The notes under the pieces are model-generated. The model ran no database searches. It saw nothing but the letters and a program-made list of their open reading frames with translations, and had not been told where the DNA came from. Made by a program: the position numbers and the translations under genes. Below, piece after piece: positions 1-12,000 of a DNA stretch of 64,000 bases. How positions within the stretch are numbered: the first letter of the stretch is position 1; the number at the start of each line of letters is the position of its first letter. Location: assembly GCA_030272155.1 (NCBI GenBank), contig CP126205.1, positions 732,501 to 796,500 of the forward strand. The letters run 5' to 3'. The DNA comes from Tetradesmus obliquus (Eukaryota > Chlorophyta > Chlorophyceae > Sphaeropleales > Scenedesmaceae).

Positions 1-270
1 GAGCTGCACCTGGCCTGCCTGGCAGCAGCAGCCACAGCGGCAGTGCAAACGGCAGCACGGCGGCTGGTGCTGCAGCAGCAGCAGCGATAGCAGGCGCACC
101 ACAAGCAGCAGCAGCAGCAGCAGCAGCAGCTGGCCCGGCAGAGTCTGTTGTTGAGACGCTGTGGAGCTATGATGGGCAGGCGATGCAGGCGCTGATGGCG
201 ACTGCTGTGGCGGGCATGTGCTGGCCTGATGCGCCCTCTGCTGGCAAATGCACCACCATATGCAGGTGAG

Positions 271-306
<36 letters not shown>

Positions 307-558
307 AGTGTGCTGTGCTTGTATGTGATCTGCACTTATGCTTGGGGCTGCTGTGCTGCCATGCTTCGCTCTTCTGCTGCATATGTGTGGCATGTGCTCT
401 GCATCTGGCAATCAGAAGGTCATGCCGTGATGCTTAATGTTCCACCTACTGGCAGCCGTGGCTTTGCTGCTGGCCTTACCGGAACTGTGCAATTGAACAA
501 TTGCATCCAGTTGCCTCAAACACAAGGGGCTGTGGGCCTGGTGCGGACAAGTCCTTCT

Positions 559-594
<36 letters not shown>

Positions 595-1991
595 AGGTGT
601 GTTGCCGCGCTGGCTGAGAGCAGCCACCCTGAGCTGGAGCTGCTCGTGCTGCCTGACATGCTGCGCAGCGCCATGCTGTCCATAGTGCAGGTGGGTTGCA
701 AGACCTGCTTATGTTTTTGAATTGTTTGAAGGTTGCTAGGGGTGTGTTGGGCTGGATGGCTGCTGGTGCTGCCAGACATGCTGCGCAGCGCCGTGCTGTC
801 CATAGCGCAGGTGCGTGAGGAAGTTGCTGTTTTGATGTGTGTTGGCAACAGCTGGTGGGTCAGCAGTATGCAGAGTTGCTGCTCCGCAGCGTGATGCTGT
901 CAGCAGGGCAGGTGCAAGCGGAAAGGCGCTGAGTACGTAGATGCTGTCCTAGTCTGCGTTGTTGAAATGCATTTATTGCTTGAAGCATGCAGCGAGGGGC
1001 CGTGCTGGTGCTGCCTGACATGCTGCGCAGCGCCATGCTGTCCAAAGTGCAGGTGCGTGGGAATTTGTATCATGGTTACAGTGCTGTCATGGTGTGTTGG
1101 TCATGTAGCTGAGGCGAGCTGCTGGTGCTGCCCGCATGCTGCGCATCGCCAGCCATGCTGTCAATAGTGCAGGTAGGCGGGAAGGAGAGCTGACGCGACA
1201 CAGCGTCCTACGTCCGTGGTTTGTCGGGGTGTGTGTAGCATGCTGTGAAGTAGCCTGAAGAGAGATGCACCTGCAGTATCATAGTATGCATGTGTACTGC
1301 TTGTGCTTTGATACCTGTCTTGCTGCTGCTGCTGCTGCTTGCACATGCCTTGCTGCTACCCGCCAGGTGTCGTCCATCACGATTCAGCCTGAGGTGATGC
1401 ACCTGCTGCGGCAGCTGCTGGTGACCTGGCTGCCACGCAGTGAGCCCATGCGCCAGGTGCTGCTGGCGCTGCCACACGTCAACCCGCAGGTAAGGCTGCG
1501 ATTAAGTTTAGTGGGCTCCCAGCTGCTCTGACTCGTTTTAGGTGATGTGTGCACACAGCATGCACACAGCATGCACACAGCATGCACACAGCATGCACAC
1601 AGCATGCTCTGTGAACCGCATGCACGGCAGTGGGATGAAGCTGGTGTTGCAGCTGCATGTGCATGAACCTGTGGTGCAGCTGTGCCCCCAGCTGCACAGC
1701 CAACGTGCCGCTGCTGTGCACCACTAACGTGCCATCCCGCCTGTGTTTGTTCAACAGGTGCTGGCCTCTTTTCAGGAACAGCTGCTGGCCCAAAACAGCG
1801 AAAAGGACCAGCGCTCACTGATCAAGCAGCTGCTAGCAGAGGCAGGCGGGGAGCAGGCCCGCACAGTGCTAAGTGCCATCAGCAAGGTGCCAGTGGCAAA
1901 CGTAGCAGAGCCCAAGCCCAAGCAGCAGCAGCAGCGCAGCGAAGCGGATGAAGTGCGGTGGGACTGGTCTGAAGCTGGCATCGCGCTGTGA
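1..1991 (+). CDS. XPO5: Exportin-5/HASTY-like nuclear export receptor, C-terminal part
   Basis: This is the 3' end of a gene that begins before the window. Exons are 1-265, 597-690, 1367-1489 and 1758-1991 (stop TGA), and all phases match. Exon 1 has an Ala/Ser-rich stretch and then a WPDAPSAGKCTTICR segment. The last exon reads QNSEKDQRSLIKQLL, followed by a helix ending SKVPVANVAEP. From memory of the family, this order matches the C-terminus of plant HASTY/exportin-5, where a WPD..RK.T.FCR segment precedes a conserved tail. Exportin-5 family members are Ran-GTP-dependent HEAT-repeat receptors that carry small RNAs and proteins out of the nucleus. The protein ends in a short acidic/Trp tail (RWDWSEAGIAL). 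The intron after the second exon contains four decayed echoes of that exon's end. The family call is fairly secure; choosing exportin-5 over another exportin is less so. Confidence 0.68.
761..1178 (+). repeat. Four decayed tail copies of the XPO5 exon 597-690
   Basis: Segments at about 761-810, 876-911, 1001-1052 and 1119-1172 repeat the end of the upstream exon (LVLPDMLRSAMLSIVQ) together with a GT donor (gtgcgtg, gtgcaag, gtgcgtg, gtaggcg). They carry substitutions, frame changes and in one case loss of most of the unit. All lie downstream of the intact exon and inside its intron. Confidence 0.8.
1551..1605. repeat. 11-bp minisatellite, five units
   Basis: Five perfect head-to-tail copies of gcacacagcat lie in the intron before the last XPO5 exon. 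Nothing indicates a function. Confidence 0.9.
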
Positions 1992-2106
1992 AGCTCACAG
2001 TGCGAACTTCGCAGTGTTATGCTGTGGAGTTTGCCGTCTTTCTGCAGTGCCAGCTGCAAGCAGGCTGCTGTGGTACTTGCAGCTGAGCGCAGATATTCAC
2101 GAACCT

Positions 2107-2227
2107 CAGCGCCATCAGCAAGGTGCTGGTTGCAAACGTGACAGAGCCAAAGCCCAAGCAGCAGCAGCAGCGCAGCGAAGCGGATGAAGTGCGCTGGGAC
2201 TGGTCAGAGGCTGGCATAGCACTGTGA
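2107..2227 (+). repeat. XPO5: Duplicate of the XPO5 C-terminal tail with its own stop codon
   Basis: About 115 bp downstream of the stop codon lies a second copy of the last part of the terminal exon. It covers SAISKV through WSEAGIAL and a TGA at 2225-2227. It differs by a few substitutions (for example PVANVAEP becomes LVANVTEP) and its reading frame is intact. It probably lies in the 3' UTR, or it could serve as an alternative last exon. No splice acceptor is obvious just before it. Confidence 0.8.
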
Positions 2228-3048
2228 AGTTTTTTGGGCGGAGCTGTGGCGCTTGGAAGTTCACGGGTGCGCAGCACTACTCCTGTTGCATGCAGCTGCT
2301 ACATACAGCGACCCTTGGCATGCCTCATCACTGCTGGCTGCAAACCAGGGCTGCACAACAGGCACATGTGTGCAGGGGTGAGTCAGTGCTCTGCTATGCA
2401 GCACTGCCCTGGCGGGCAGAAAACAGGGCTGCAGCACCACGTTGCATGCTTGTCTGCTGTGGTGCGTATACGGTCGTCGTTGTGTGCTGGAGAATCTGCG
2501 CCTCTAGCTGCTGGTGATTGGGTTGATGCGTTTGGTGGCTGAATGGAACTGCAGCTTGCTGGCAGCAGCAGCCTGAAGGCTGTACTCGTCCAGCGCCACC
2601 CTGCAACAAGCCTTTGAGCTACTCGGAGCGTACTGTTCCTTGTTATCAGTCAAAGTTTTTGTGTTTCTCAACGTGGCAGCACGAAACCTGCTGGTTGCAC
2701 ATCACGGTCGCACATGTGGGCCGCTTTGCAGAGTTGCTAGCAGCGGTCTCTGTTGAGAACAAGAGTAAACGCACCATGTTCTACTCGGAACAACAACAAA
2801 AGCAATATGATGCGCTACAGACCCCGATTTAGCAGTGACGTTACATGGAATGACATGTGCCGGCCACCCTTCCGCAGTGCTCCGCAACGACACGTATGAT
2901 GTCAATGGTTGTCTGCATGCAAAGTTCAACGCGTCTGGACAGCAGCAACGCAGCCATCGCACACCTGAACGCATCCATCAGGCCCAGCTGCTTGCACAAC
3001 TGCTGCTGCTGCCAGTCATACATGCGTCCAAGCAGAAACTAGACGGGC
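2228..3048. other. Intergenic region between XPO5 and DDX27
   Basis: No supported gene was seen. It contains the 3' flank of XPO5 and the presumed promoter and 5' UTR of the helicase gene. Short CAG/CTG runs occur, and no TATA box is convincing. Confidence 0.5.
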
Positions 3049-3837
3049 ATGGCAGCAGAGGACTTCAATCCGGGATTTGCGTTTGATGCTGGCGACTTTG
3101 AGGCCCCAGCTCAGGCACCATGGGAGTTTGGAGGTGCGGCAAAGCCTGGCTGCAGCACACCAAGGCCATCACCAGGTCACCAGGCAGCAGCCAGCACACA
3201 TACCATAGCAATACCAGCAAGTTTACAACCATGCATATGTGAAGCAGTCGAGTTAAAGCTGTTCAAAGGCAGCCTTGAAGATGTGCTGCTGCAGAAACAA
3301 TTGTTTCATACAGCTGCGCTGAAGGACCGCCAGCAGCCAGCCAGCGCAGCCATAACAGCAATTTGACAGTACAACAAGCACATATTCAACAATCTCTGGC
3401 CCTTGTTCACGCAGTTTGTAAGCTGTGCTGCTGCCATTGTCTGTGAATTATAGGTGCGCTGAAGATGGCGCTGAAGGACCGGCAGCAGCCAGCCAGCACG
3501 ATTGATGACAAGATCAACAAGAGGCTACAGGACAGGCAGCAGAAGCAGCAGCAGAAGCAGCAGGCCCGCAAAGGCGCACAGGTGCGGGTGGCTGCGGCAA
3601 CGGCACTGCTGGCGACACCAAACTGCAAGTATTGTTTATGTGTGCGCGTGCTGGTCACATTACCTGGGAGCAGCTGGTATGATGTGTGTGCTGCTGCTGC
3701 AGCTTGCAAGTGCTTTTACTGCACATTCGTCAAGCCTAGCCCAGCCGGGAGGCACTAGGTTAGTTCCTGCAGTGGGCTTGCAGCAACCTGGAATGCTGTG
3801 CATTGCCGCACATGCCTGCTGTGCTGCCTAGTATCTG

Positions 3838-3872
<35 letters not shown>

Positions 3873-6800
3873 GCATCTGTGGAACTTGCATCTGCAGGCT
3901 GCAGGAAAGAAACGAGCACGGGAAGAGAGCTCTGAAGATGAGGATGACAGTGAAGCTGGCGACAGTGATGACGATGATGACGATGCAGCAGGCAGCAGCG
4001 AAGAGTCAGACCAGCCACTGCCTGGTGAGAGCGGATGCAACAGCAACTGCTGCTGTAGCTGCTGCTGCTGCTGCTGTTGTTGTAGTGGTGGAGGTACATC
4101 AGCTGGTGTGATGCTGCAAGTCAGCGCAGATCATCTGGACTTCTGTTTGTGCAAGCCATGCTCACAGCAACAGCAACAGCTGTGGCACAGCAAGAGTTGG
4201 CTGTTAGCGTGGCTGTGCAAGCAAAGCGGTTTGCACTCGTGCGTCGTGCCATCGGCAGAGCGTGGTTGCATAATCGTCGGGGTCGGCATGCCTCTTCAGC
4301 TCGAGGCTCACCGAACACCAAAGAATGACTGTTATGCTTGTGCAGCGGACTGTTGACATAATACCAGAGGATTGCAGAGCTCGTGTGCTGTTGCTGTGCT
4401 GCTGGACTTCACTTGATGCTTGCATATTGCTGTCTGGCTGCTGAAACTGCTGCTGCTGCTGCTGTTGTGCTACTTTGCGCTTGCAGGGGAGTTGGACAGT
4501 GATGAAGGTGACAGTGAACTAGACGATGAAGATGAGTCAGAAGATGCAGACAAACCAGCAGCAGCAGCCGGCAAAAAGGGCAAGCAGCAGCAGCAGCAAA
4601 AGCAGGCGCCACAAAGTGCGGCAGCCGCAGCAGCGGCGCGGCGAGCGGCAGCAGCAGCAGCTGTGGCGGCCTCTGGACAAGCGAATGGCAAGGCAGCTGC
4701 AGGTGGCAGCAGAAAGCCAGGTGCAGCTGGTGATGGAAGTGAAGAGCAGCCCAGCAGCAGTGAAGGGGATCAAAGTGACGACGATGAACAGCAGCAGCAA
4801 GAGGACAGTGAAGCAGAAGATGCAGATGAGCAGCAACAGCAAAAGCAGCGGCAGCGGCCGGACAAACAAGCAGCAGAAAACGGCAAGGCGGGCGATTATT
4901 CCAAGGCAGGGTTTTACGCAGAGACGCAGCGAGGGTTTAAGAAGCAGGACGTCAGCTTCCAAGACCTGAACCTGTCACGGCCGCTGCTGCGGGCAGTGTC
5001 TGCGCTCGGCTACACACACCCTACACCCATCCAGGTGCGCAGGCGTATGATCAGTACTGCGGTGATCATGCTTGACAGGCAGCTCGAAGCATATGTGCAC
5101 GTGCATGCCTGTACTCAAGCCCAGAATCTAATTGCTGCTGTGCTCTTTGGCTGCCTGCATGCTGCTAGCACTGGCTGGCCGTGACGTCTGTGTGTGACAT
5201 ACATGCATACATATCCACGCTGTTGTCTGTTGCTGCTGCTGCTGCTGCTGCTGCACATTCTTTGTATGCCGGCTGCCTGCATTCCCCTTGCACCACCTGG
5301 GCGTGACATCTGTGGCAGTGCCATGACAGGCAGCGGCAAGACGGCAGCCTTTGCGCTTGCATGCATTCACCCAACTTCTAAACCTGATTGCTGCTGCTGT
5401 ACTCTGCAGGCTGCCTGCATCCCTCTGGCTTTGGCTGGGCGTGACATCTGTGGCAGTGCCATGACAGGCAGCGGCAAGACAGCTGCCTTTGCGCTTGCAT
5501 GCATTCACCCAACTCCTAAACCTTATCGCTGCTGCTGTGTGCTGTGCAGGCTGCATGCATTCCTCTCGCTCTGGCTGGAAGAACATCTGCGGCAGCGCCA
5601 TGACCAGCTGTATGCAGCTTATGTGCGCATGCATGCCTGTACCTACATCCAACACCCGATTGCTGCTGCTCTCCGCAGGCTGCCTGCATTCCTCTCGCTC
5701 TGGCTGGGCGTGACATCTGTGGCAGTGCCATGACAGGCAGCGGCAAGACAGCAGCCTTTGCGCTTGCATGCATTCGCCCCAATTCCTAAATATCATTGCT
5801 GCTGCTGTACTCTGCAGGCTGCCTGCATTCCTCTGGCTTTGGCTGGGCGTGACATCTGCGGCAGCGCAATGACAGGCAGCGGCAAGTTGGCCGCGTTTGT
5901 GCTAGCATGCATGGACTCAAATCCAACACCTGATTGCTGCTGCTGTGCTCTGCAGGCTGCCTGCATCCCTCTGGCTTTGGCTGGCCGTGACATCTGCGGC
6001 AGTGCCATGAAACATGCCTATGCAACACTCATGTCGATATATATCTGGCTTGCTGCTGCCCATCTTGTCTGCGTGCAGGCTGCCTGCATTCCTCTGGCGC
6101 TGGCTGGCCGTGACATCTGTGGCAGTGCCATGACAAGCAGCGGCAAGACAGCAGCCTTTGCGCATGCATGAATACATGTACTCAAATTCAACACTTGATT
6201 GCTGCTGCTGTACTCTGCAGGCTGCCTGCATTCCTCTGGCTCTAGCTGGGCGTGACATCTGCGGCAGTGCCATGACAGGCAGCGGCAAGACGGCAGCCTT
6301 TGCGCTGCCGATCCTGGAGCGGCTGCTGTACAGGCCCCGCCAGGTGGCTGCCACGTATGTGCTGATCCTGGCACCCACACGCGAGCTGGCAGCACAGGTG
6401 CGGCATGTGAAGTACTTGTTGTGGTTTGTATGCGCATCATGCAGGTTCTTTGTTGCTGCGTAAGGCATCTTTGTGCATGCGCTGGTTTGCTTATATAGCA
6501 ATATGACTGGCAGCAAAGGCCTCTAGGGAAGGCCGCTTTTGCGCTGCCCATCCTGGAGCGGCTCCTGTACAGGCCCCGGCAGGTGGCTGCCACGTATGTG
6601 CTGATCCTGGCACCCACACGCGAGCTGGCAGCACAGGTGCGGCATTCGCTGGTGAACAGCGCCTACATGGGATGGATCATAAGATGGCTTACATGTAGGC
6701 GAATCAAGCATATTGCGTGCTGTGGGGTTAGGCGCTGCTGAAGCCTCATAAGGGCTGGCAGCATGAAGCCTCTGGGCCTTGCAGCCTTTGCGCTGCCGAT

Positions 6801-8919
6801 CCTGGAGCGGCTGCTGTACAGGCCGCGCCAGGTGGCAGCAACATACGTGCTGATCCTGGCACCCACACGCAAGCTGGCGGCACTGGTGCGGGGTGGTGCT
6901 TGCGAGTACTGATTGTCTTGTATTCTTGTTGTGTGCCAATGTGTGCATGTGCGTGTTGGGCTGACCTTGGTGTGGCAGGACAAGGCCTGCTGCACGTTGC
7001 GGTGGATGTCTGTTTTGTGTGGACGCCGAACAGCTGTCAGGTTGCGCCTCTGAAGCGTCTGCTGTACAGGCCCCGCCAGGTGGCAGCGACATACGTGCTG
7101 ACACTGGCACCCACGCGCGAGCTGGCGGCACAGGTGCGGCACATCATGCTGATTAATACTCTTGCCTGTGCTATTTGTGTCGCATGTGCTTGTTGTTATT
7201 TCTGCACGATGGCTTGGTGAAAGATGTCTGCTGGAGTACAGGCAAGACATCGCTATATATATGCTTCCCTGCCTGCGCTGCTGCTGCTGCTGCCCACAGA
7301 TCCACAGCATGGTGCAGAAGCTGGTGCAGTTCACAGACATCGACGCAGCACTCATAGCGGGAGGCCTCTTGATAACAATGCAAATTCAAACATTGGTCGG
7401 CTGTGTTGAATGTGCTTGTCACACACTACCGCTGCTTGTTTGTTTTGCAGATCCACAGCATGGTGCAGAAGCTGGCGCAGTTTACGGACATCGACGCAGC
7501 ACTCATCGTTGGAGGCCTCTCCCTGACAGCACAAGCAGCAGCGCTGCGCGCCGGGCCCTGCATTGTGGTGGCCACCCCGGGGCGTGTTATTGACCACGTT
7601 CGTAACAGCCAGGGATTTGGGCTGGAGGATCTGTCAGTGCTGGTGCTGGACGAGGCTGATCGGCTGCTGGAGATGGGGTTCAAGGAGGAGGTGAGCTGCG
7701 GTTTAGGAACTGCGGTTTTATGCAGATAGCAACAGCCAGGGCTTTGGGCTGAGGATCTGTCAGTGCTGGTGCTGGATCAGGCGGATCGGCTGCTGGAGAT
7801 GGGGTTTCAGGAGGAGGTGAGATGGGTTTGAAGGGGGTCTGTGGTTTTCTGTGCAGCTGGGGAATCCTAAGGTTACTTGCTGGTGCTGGATCAGGCCGAG
7901 CAGCTGCTGGATATGTGCATTGCAGAAGACGCGTGTTCAAGCATTGAGGGGTGAGAAGTTTGCTATTGACCATGCCCGTAACAGCCAGGGTTTTGGGCTG
8001 GAGGATCTGTCAGTGCTGGTGCTGGATGAAGCTGATCGGCTGCTGAAGATGGGGTTCAAACAGGAGGTGAGAATCCAGGGTTTAGGGACCATGTTGTCTG
8101 TGCAGTTTGCAAGCCCGCAGATAAAGTGCTGTTGCTGGACGAGGCTGAACAGCTGCTGGAGATTGGGTTCAAGGAGGAACACCCTGGGAGTGCATAATGA
8201 AACTTGATTTTGTCAGCAAAAGTATGCTTGCTGGGATTGAGCCCAGCACTACATGCCTGTCCCACACCTGACTCTCTTGCTGCCTTGTCACCCGCCCTCA
8301 TACCAACAAAACCCCACGCTACCAAAACACACAGCTGCGTGAGATCCTGCGCATGGCGCCCAAGCAGCGCCAGACGCTGCTGTTCTCTGCCACCTTCAAC
8401 GACGACGTGGCTGGGCTGGTGGCGCTGTCCCTCAAGCAGCCGGTCAGGCTGGCAGCAGACGCAGCGGCAGCAGCACCGTCAACGCTATCGCAGGAGGTGA
8501 GCGCTGGCGCTGGCCATCTGCTGTCCCTGATTGATGTCAAGAGTGCAGTGCTGCAGCTTCAGAAACCACATATGATATGGCGGCTGGTATGTGTTGTGGG
8601 TTTGGGTGGGGCAGCAGTTGTGACAGTCGCTTAGTGTCGGAGCGATGACGTGGCGGGGCTGGTGGCCCTGTCACTGAAGCAGCCGGTGCGCCTGGCAGCT
8701 GATGCCGCAGCAGCAGCACCCTCGACGCTGTTGCAGGAGGTGAGGGCGCGGCTTGATGTGTAGGGGATGTTCACAGGTGCAGCTGCAGTGCAGCGTTGCA
8801 ATGCTGGGATACAAGATGGCTTGTGCCGTATGCTTGCTATGCCATAATATCTGGGAGGTTCAGCAGCAGCTGCAGCCGCAGGTGTGGGACGCAACCCTTT
8901 GTCGACGCTGACGTGAATC

Positions 8920-8950
<31 letters not shown>

Positions 8951-9057
8951 AGATCGTGCGGCTCAAGGGCTCAGCCGCCACTGAGAAGGAGGCAGCGCTG
9001 CTGGCGCTGGCCAGCAGGAGCTTCAGCAGCGGCCGCACCATCGTGTTCTGCAAGTGG

Positions 9058-9089
<32 letters not shown>

Positions 9090-12000
9090 TTGATGCACAT
9101 GACAGCATCACCTGTAAGATTTGGCGCAGCTGCGCTCATGTGTCTAAACAGTCAATAGCTGTGCTCTGCAAGTGCTGACACTGGGAGTGCACCTGCTGCT
9201 GCTGTGTGCTGCCTGCTGCCACATCAATTACCTGCAGGACGAAGCAGCGCGCTCATCGCCTCAAGCTGCTGTTTGGGCTATGCAAGCTGCCACCAGCAGG
9301 TGAGACCACAGTGTGCACGGCTGTTTGTTGCAAATCTGCAACACAACAGGGTGGCTGCAACAACAGTGCGCCGCAACTTGCTAGCATGTGCATGCACATG
9401 CTTCTATGTCTAATCATGCATGTTGCTCCTGCACTGGCTTGGCAGCTGAGCTGCGCGGCAAAATGACAACGTGACTTGACGCGGGTCGCACACCTCGAGG
9501 CACATTCAACCCCCCGATCCCTCCCCACCGCTTGTCCAACCACTACACTTTGACCTGTTTCAATCTGCCGTTCCCTCTGCTGCGCAGCTGAGGCACGGCG
9601 ACATGACGCAGGCGGCGCGCTTGGAGTTGCAACAATTACCTGCACAGCCGGCTGCTGGGGAATTAACACTGGTGTTGTGTGTGGTTGCACTGATTTTGTG
9701 TTGTTGCAGCCGAGCTGCACGGCGACATGACGCAGGCGGCGCGCCTTGAGTCGCTGGAGCGCTTCCGGCGTGGCGAGGTGGCTTACCTGCTGGCAACAGA
9801 TGTGGCAGCGCGCGGCCTGGACATCCTGGGCGTGCAGGTGGGTAATTTCAGCAGCAGGCTTGGCTTGTGTTTTAAGGTTTTGGAGCTAGGGTGGATGTGT
9901 CAGGCGTGGCGAGGTGGCCTACCTGCTGGCGACAGACGTGGCAGCGCGTGGTCTGGACATCCTGGGCGTACAGGTGGGGCTCAAGCAACATGGGTTTGTG
10001 GGGATGAGGTGTAAGGCATTGTCGCCAGGATGCTTGGGTCAGGTGGCCAGGTGGCTTGCCTGCTGGGCACTCTACTTTGACGCACCCAGCACGCTTGAGA
10101 CGCACCTGCACTCCCGCGGTTGCTGCTGCTGCTGCTGGTGCTGATGTTGCTGCTGTACATGGTACTGACACATGCCTGCATGCTGCTGCTGCCGCCTGCA
10201 TCAACAGATGGTGCTCAACTTTGATGCTCCCCGCACCCTGAAAACCTACCTGCACTGCATCTGGCCCACGCGCTGCTGCTGCTCCATGCTGCTGTCATCT
10301 CACCCTCACCCTGCTTCTTGTATTATTGTTCACTCGCAGGTGGTGCTGAACTTGGATGCGCCTCGTACGCTGGACACCTACCTGCACCGCATCCGGCCCA
10401 CGCGCCGCTGCTGCTCCATGCTGCTGTGCATGTGTAAGATATTCTGCTGAAGTTCTTTGGTTCATTTGCAGGTGGTGCTGAACTTTGACGCGCCCCGCAC
10501 GCTTGAGACCTACCTGCACCGCATCGGCCGCACAGCACGTGCCGGGGAGAGTGGCGTTGCCGTGAGCCTGATCAGTGATGAGGACAGGGCCCTGCTGAAA
10601 GATGTGGTGAAGAAGGGGCGCGTGACACTGAAGCAGCGCGTGGTGCCACCACAGGTGAGGTCTTTGTCTTTGTCTTTGGTTGTATGTACAGCGTACTCCA
10701 GCCAGTCTCCTTGCTTTGTGGGCAGCGGTGGTGTGTGTGTCTTGTTCCAGTAGCTTACTGTTGCTATCCGATGTGGATATTGGTGGGGTGGCTGTGAGCC
10801 TCACCACTGTCAGCGGCTCTCACTCTACTGCACTGCTGCTGCTGCTGCTGCAGGCGATGGCGCGCTGGCAGGCCACCATAGAGGCAGCCGAGCCTGACGT
10901 TGAGCGTGTGCTGGCTGAGGAGCACGAGGAGGCGGCCATCCGCAGAGCAGAGATGGAGGCAAACAAGGCGGCGGTGCGTTGTGAAAGCTGTTCACTTTTT
11001 TTGCTGCAGCCTGATTGTTTGGAATATTAGTATTTCCTGCAATGACAGGTGTTTTCCTGCAATGACAGGTGTACTGCATGCTGTGTGTGAATTTCCTGCA
11101 TGCTGTGTATGAACGTAACTGCATGTGCCAGCCAGATGCGTCAAGTGCCAGGTGCTGGCAAGGTTTGGTAAGGGCATTGTAAGTGTTATGTGGGGTGCTG
11201 GCTGAGGAGCATGAGGAGGCGGCCATCCGCAGGGCAGAGATGGGGGCAAACAAGGCAGCGGTGCGTTTGCTGCGCACTTCAGATCATGTTGCAGTCTGTT
11301 TTGTTGCCGGGGGTCTATCATGATTGTTTGGTGCGGTCAAGATGATGCTCCAGTGCTCAACGCGTCTGTGCTTTCAGCACAGGTGATTTTTGCTGCCGCC
11401 TTGGAATGACACGGCTTATTCCACAACCCCTGCTTCAACTGCTGCTGCTGCTTTCCTTGTCACCATTGCAGAACATGCTGGAGCACGAGGATGAGATCTA
11501 CAGCAGGCCAGCGCGCACCTGGTTCCAGACGGAAAAGCAGAAGAAGGAGGCAGCGGCAGCAGCAGCGGCAGCAGCGGAAGGCCGCACAGTGCTGGAGGAC
11601 GCTGCAGGTGGGCGCCTACTGCTGCTGATCTTAGCCTCTTTTGGTTGCTAAACAGCAAGCAGCTTGTTGTTTTCTGTGGCGGCCAGTTCTGCAGGCTGGC
11701 AGTGATAGCTTTGCGCGTGCAGGCATGCCGTTGTTTCGCAGGTTCTGCTGTGCGTGTCATCCTGTGCTGTACAAATGCTGGGCCACCAAGCAGCTCGACA
11801 AGGCAGCAGCCATACATCCACGCGTTTTGTCAGACACAGCCATATTGATATTCGATTTTCGACTGTTGCAGGCGCCAACACGCCAGCCGGCAGAGCTGCG
11901 AAGAAGCTGGCCAAGTCAGCAGCTAAGCAGGACAAGAAGAACGCACGGCTCAAGGAGCAGCGTGCTGCAGAGGCAGCAGCAGGCGGCAAAAAGGCAGTGC

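Noticed and set aside
229-720. + strand frame of 163 codons over XPO5 exons
   Set aside because: It reads through CTG repeats as poly-Ala/Cys and crosses two splice sites. Only parts coincide with the true exons.
5140-8182. Mutually exclusive exons in DDX27
   Set aside because: Most copies lack either a donor or an acceptor, are truncated, or have broken motifs, so they cannot replace the full exon. Occasional inclusion is still possible.
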